Assembly (NCBI GenBank): GCA_003242205.1
Contig: QGUR01000228.1
Location: forward strand, 1 to 7,465
DNA length: 7,465 bases
Direction of reading: 5' to 3'
Source: Chloroflexota bacterium
Lineage (GTDB): Bacteria > Chloroflexota > Anaerolineae > Aggregatilineales > Phototrophicaceae
Shown here: positions 5,540 to 7,465 of the stretch, in pieces
Layout: each line of letters starts with the position of its first letter
Position numbering within the stretch: the stretch's first letter is position 1
The notes under the pieces: model-generated
The model's input: the letters and a program-made list of their open reading frames with translations, nothing else
What the model was told of the DNA's origin: nothing
Database searches by the model: none
Program-made: the position numbers and the translations under genes

Positions 5540-6988
5540 CTACACCCACACAGCATAAAGGGCCTGCTGGCGCGCTCGCGCCTCGGCCATCTTCCGGGCT
5601 GCCTCGGCTTGCGGCTGCACGACGCGGGCAATCGTCGGCGGAAAGTCATCCAGATCCGCCAGCCCCAGCGCACGCAGGGCGAGAATGGCGCTACCGCGCG
5701 CCGTCAGTTCCGGCTCAGATGTCAGCAGCAGCGGGCGATTAAGCGCGTTGGCAATCATCTGCGCCCATGCCGGTGAAGCGGCCAGCGCGCCGCCGCTGGC
5801 AACGAGTTCGACGCCGTCATCACACAAACCGGCCAGTTGCTCGAAGATCAGCGCCAGCCGGTGCGCGACGCCTTCCAGCGCCGCCTGAGCGATTTCGACA
5901 GGCGATGTCGAGAGACGAAGGCCGCCGATAATCCCGGTCGCATCGGTCGCCCAACCGGGGCTGCGTTCGCCCGCGAGTAACGGGAGGAAGGTCAGGCCAT
6001 GAGAGTCGGGTTCGAGGCTTTGCAGCATCTGCTCCAGTTCGGCGTTAGGCGGCAGGCGAAGCGTCGATGTGAGCCAGTGGAAGATATTGCCGCCCTCGCT
6101 GGTAGCTCCGCCGATCAGATGATGCTCGCGATCAACCCGATAGCTCCACAGGCCGGGTGGCACAGGCGGCAGGGGCGCGTCGGTCATAATTCGCAGGGCT
6201 GCGGTCGTGCCTACGGTCAGGGCGACGCGTGCCGGTGAAACACACCCGCTACCGACATTGGCCGCCGCGCCGTCGCCGACCGGCAGGCACCACGGCACAT
6301 CGCGCAAAGCGGGCCAGCGCCGCGCATAGAGGTCATTGAGCACGTACGAACACGGCGCGTAATCGGCCAGCGGCGGCAGGTTTCGCTCGCTGATGCCGAG
6401 TATTTCCAGCCATTCGCTGTCCCACGTGAGCGTGCTGCGATTGAGCAGGCCATTCCACGAGGCGACCGAATAGCTGACGGGGACAGGGCCAAACCACTGG
6501 TGGTAGAGATACGTGCCGAGGTCGATCCACCTGTCTACTGCCACGAAAACTTCCGATGCGACACGGCGCAGCCAGTGAAGCCGCGCGGGCAAATACGCCG
6601 TGTGCAGCAGGCATCCCGTATCCTGGTGCTTTTTCTCCGCATCGACGCGCGCGCGCAGTTGTTCGACATCGGGCGCGCTGCGGGTATCCGCATAGGTATA
6701 GACCGGCGTGCGCGGGGCGGATTCCTCTGAAATGCCAAGTACGTTGCCGACAAGCGTATCGACGCTAACCGCCCGAATGGCACGGGCGGCGGGATGTTCG
6801 AGAATCCGGTCGATGCAGCGTTCGACGCGGGTCTGCACGGCCAGCACATCCAGCGTTGCCGCGCCCGTAGGCTCTGTCTGAAACTGCTGGGTTTCCGTCG
6901 CGATTGCGCCCTCGATGAGACGGGCGCGATCGTCGAAAAGCAGCGCGCGAATGGAAGAACTGCCGATGTCGAGAACGAGAACGGTCAT
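5540..6988 (-). CDS. FGGY-family carbohydrate kinase (gluconokinase/xylulokinase-like)
   Basis: A 482-residue cytosolic sugar kinase that phosphorylates a sugar, polyol or sugar acid with ATP; the length is normal for the family. The N-terminal actin-like fold starts with LDIGSSSIRALLFD (6-19), the first phosphate loop. TGCLLHTAYLPARLHWLRR (124-142) resembles the substrate-side motif of gluconokinase-type members. Asp239 in PVGDGAAANVGSG (236-248) is the expected catalytic base. VGTTAALR (259-266) is the second phosphate loop, and LVASGGALAASPAWAQMIAN (395-414) is the adenosine region. The substrate cannot be told from sequence. The ATG directly precedes the first beta strand, so the start is firm, yet no Shine-Dalgarno is visible. 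No sugar transporter or dehydrogenase lies beside it. A 230-bp gap separates it from the downstream operon, so it is probably unrelated to that system. Confidence 0.93.
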   Translation of the reverse strand: MTVLVLDIGSSSIRALLFDDRARLIEGAIATETQQFQTEPTGAATLDVLAVQTRVERCIDRILEHPAARAIRAVSVDTLVGNVLGISEESAPRTPVYTYADTRSAPDVEQLRARVDAEKKHQDTGCLLHTAYLPARLHWLRRVASEVFVAVDRWIDLGTYLYHQWFGPVPVSYSVASWNGLLNRSTLTWDSEWLEILGISERNLPPLADYAPCSYVLNDLYARRWPALRDVPWCLPVGDGAAANVGSGCVSPARVALTVGTTAALRIMTDAPLPPVPPGLWSYRVDREHHLIGGATSEGGNIFHWLTSTLRLPPNAELEQMLQSLEPDSHGLTFLPLLAGERSPGWATDATGIIGGLRLSTSPVEIAQAALEGVAHRLALIFEQLAGLCDDGVELVASGGALAASPAWAQMIANALNRPLLLTSEPELTARGSAILALRALGLADLDDFPPTIARVVQPQAEAARKMAEARARQQALYAVWV

Positions 6989-7021
6989 GGCGGTCAGGTG
7001 GTGGTTGTGGATCGTGAGGAA

Positions 7022-7050
7022 ATGTTAGCGCGCCACGTTCAACAGGCCAA
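7022..7050 (-). promoter_or_regulatory. Candidate sigma-70-type promoter of the sugar kinase
   Basis: On the minus strand TTGGCC (7050-7045) and TAACAT (7027-7022) are separated by 17 bp; each matches its consensus hexamer at four of six positions. Transcription would start near 7015 and leave an untranslated leader of about 26 bases with no Shine-Dalgarno. Spacing and distance fit well, the hexamers only moderately. Confidence 0.4.
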
Positions 7051-7084
7051 CCTGCGCCGAAGCGTCTGGTCAGGAAACACACAA

Positions 7085-7110
7085 CAGGCCCGTGCAATCA
7101 CACGGGCCTG
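7085..7110. terminator. Perfect 10-bp GC-rich stem-loop, probable terminator
   Basis: CAGGCCCGTG (7085-7094) pairs perfectly with CACGGGCCTG (7101-7110) around a 6-nt loop. Read on the minus strand it is followed by TTGTGTGTTTCC, and on the plus strand by CCTTTCGTCC. Neither is a clean T tract, but the minus-strand reading is richer in T. It most likely insulates the kinase promoter from a minus-strand transcript entering from the right. The orientation is uncertain. Confidence 0.55.
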
Positions 7111-7200
7111 CCTTTCGTCCGATTGTAGCGCCAACCAGGTTTCCTGTTCCGTTGTTGCCGCTACGTCACTGTGTTGGAGCCAGCGAATTTTGCCGTTCAG

Positions 7201-7288
7201 AGCGGCGTTTTCAGGCCGCTGCGTTGACCTGCACCTGCGTCGCTGTCTGCGCCGCAGAAACCGGCGCGTAGGGCGGAAATGACGCCCT
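7201..7288. other. Cluster of three short stem-loops
   Basis: AGCGGC/GCCGCT (7201-7206 and 7215-7220, 8-nt loop), GCGCCG/CGGCGC (7249-7254 and 7262-7267, 7-nt loop) and AGGGCG/CGCCCT (7270-7275 and 7283-7288, 7-nt loop) lie within 88 bp. The last two are only two bases apart. None has a T tract. They could form a structured leader or part of a dispersed repeat; in GC-rich DNA some such stems arise by chance. Confidence 0.35.
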
Positions 7289-7324
7289 GTACGTTACGGG
7301 CCGGTCTGCCGAGGACAGGCGCTC

Positions 7325-7465
7325 ATGCCGCAACCGGAATGCCCGGCGATGATTCTGCTGCAAGCCTCTTACAGACCTCTGCCGGTCGTGGCCGGGGACA
7401 TAGCGCTTTTTGCGACGTTACGCCGCTTCAACGACATCCCGGAAAAGCCCCTCACTTGTGCCGCT
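7325..7465 (+). CDS. Possible start of a plus-strand gene (partial, runs off the window)
   Basis: An ATG at 7325 opens a frame of 47 codons that is still open at the window edge, with MPQPECPAMILLQASYRPLP as its first 20 residues. GAGGA at 7311-7315, nine bases before the ATG, is a good ribosome site. I recognise no family, and nothing in the sequence shows a domain. It would be divergent from the sugar kinase. An opposing minus-strand frame covers part of the same bases and ends in a TAA at 7418-7420 with a tail reading EGLFRDVVEAA. At most one of the two is likely to be real, and neither is proven. Confidence 0.3.
   Translation, partial: MPQPECPAMILLQASYRPLPVVAGDIALFATLRRFNDIPEKPLTCAA

Larger units (their letters stand above)
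6989..7324. other. 336-bp region with no convincing gene
   Basis: No reading frame on either strand has both a start and coding character here. The region holds a candidate kinase promoter (7022-7050), a perfect 10-bp stem-loop (7085-7110) and three 6-bp stem-loops (7201-7220, 7249-7267, 7270-7288). It ends in a possible ribosome site (7311-7315) for a plus-strand frame starting at 7325. Confidence 0.5.

Noticed and set aside
6003..6020. A GGTTCGAGGC-like string resembling a tRNA T-loop.
   Set aside because: It lies inside the sugar kinase coding region and no cloverleaf or anticodon arm fits around it.
7039..7270. Open minus-strand frame with a protein-like stretch (ALNGKIRWLQHSDVAATTEQ) ending in a TGA at 7039-7041.
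   Set aside because: It has no ATG, runs straight through the perfect stem-loop at 7085-7110 and ends inside the candidate kinase promoter. It may be a decayed gene fragment, but the evidence is too thin.
7418..7465. Minus-strand tail of 15 codons from the right edge, ending in EGLFRDVVEAA and TAA.
   Set aside because: It is too short to identify and conflicts with the plus-strand frame that has a good ribosome site. It remains an alternative, since the stem-loop at 7085-7110 would suit a minus-strand gene from the right.
1..7465. CRISPR array, insertion sequence, attachment site or replication origin.
   Set aside because: No regularly spaced repeats, transposase, terminal inverted repeats, integrase or iteron cluster was seen; the MinD-like genes alone do not indicate a plasmid origin.

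Overview
The window is GC-rich bacterial DNA, almost all of it coding on the minus strand. It reads right to left: an FGGY carbohydrate kinase (6988-5540), a 230-bp gap, then a tight run of five minus-strand genes (5309-168) that looks like one operon. The taxon cannot be fixed from the sequence. The mix of MinD-like ATPases with an FRGGTGKSN nucleotide loop, a tandem-cyclase/ATPase signalling protein and a small zinc-finger protein would suit Chloroflexota or another signalling-rich, GC-rich phylum. That is an inference, not something seen.

The operon, in transcription order, holds: a MinD/ParA-like ATPase (5309-4530); a second, clearly paralogous ATPase (4474-3665); a 72-residue protein with four zinc-ligand pairs (3668-3450), overlapping the previous stop by ATGA; a 119-residue winged-helix-like protein (3437-3078); and a 957-residue protein with two class III nucleotide cyclase domains followed by a P-loop ATPase (3041-168). 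Gaps are 55 bp, a 4-bp overlap, 12 bp and 36 bp, so co-transcription is likely. The ATPase pair may act as a spatial or nucleotide-state switch, the two small proteins as adaptor and DNA-binding or scaffold partner, and the cyclase protein as the second-messenger output. This joint role is inferred from linkage only.

The most striking point is in the cyclase protein. The first cyclase domain keeps both metal-binding aspartates but lacks the transition-state Asn/Arg. The second lacks both aspartates but keeps Asn and Arg. The two domains therefore appear to build one composite active site, as in mammalian adenylyl cyclases. The C1-C2-ATPase layout matches mammalian soluble adenylyl cyclase (ADCY10).

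The edges are not well resolved. At the left, a strong plus-strand intrinsic terminator (115-147) implies a plus-strand gene ending near position 44 or 75, convergent with the operon. At the right, 6989-7324 holds a candidate kinase promoter, a perfect 10-bp stem-loop and three further stem-loops. A possible plus-strand gene starts at 7325 and runs off the window.
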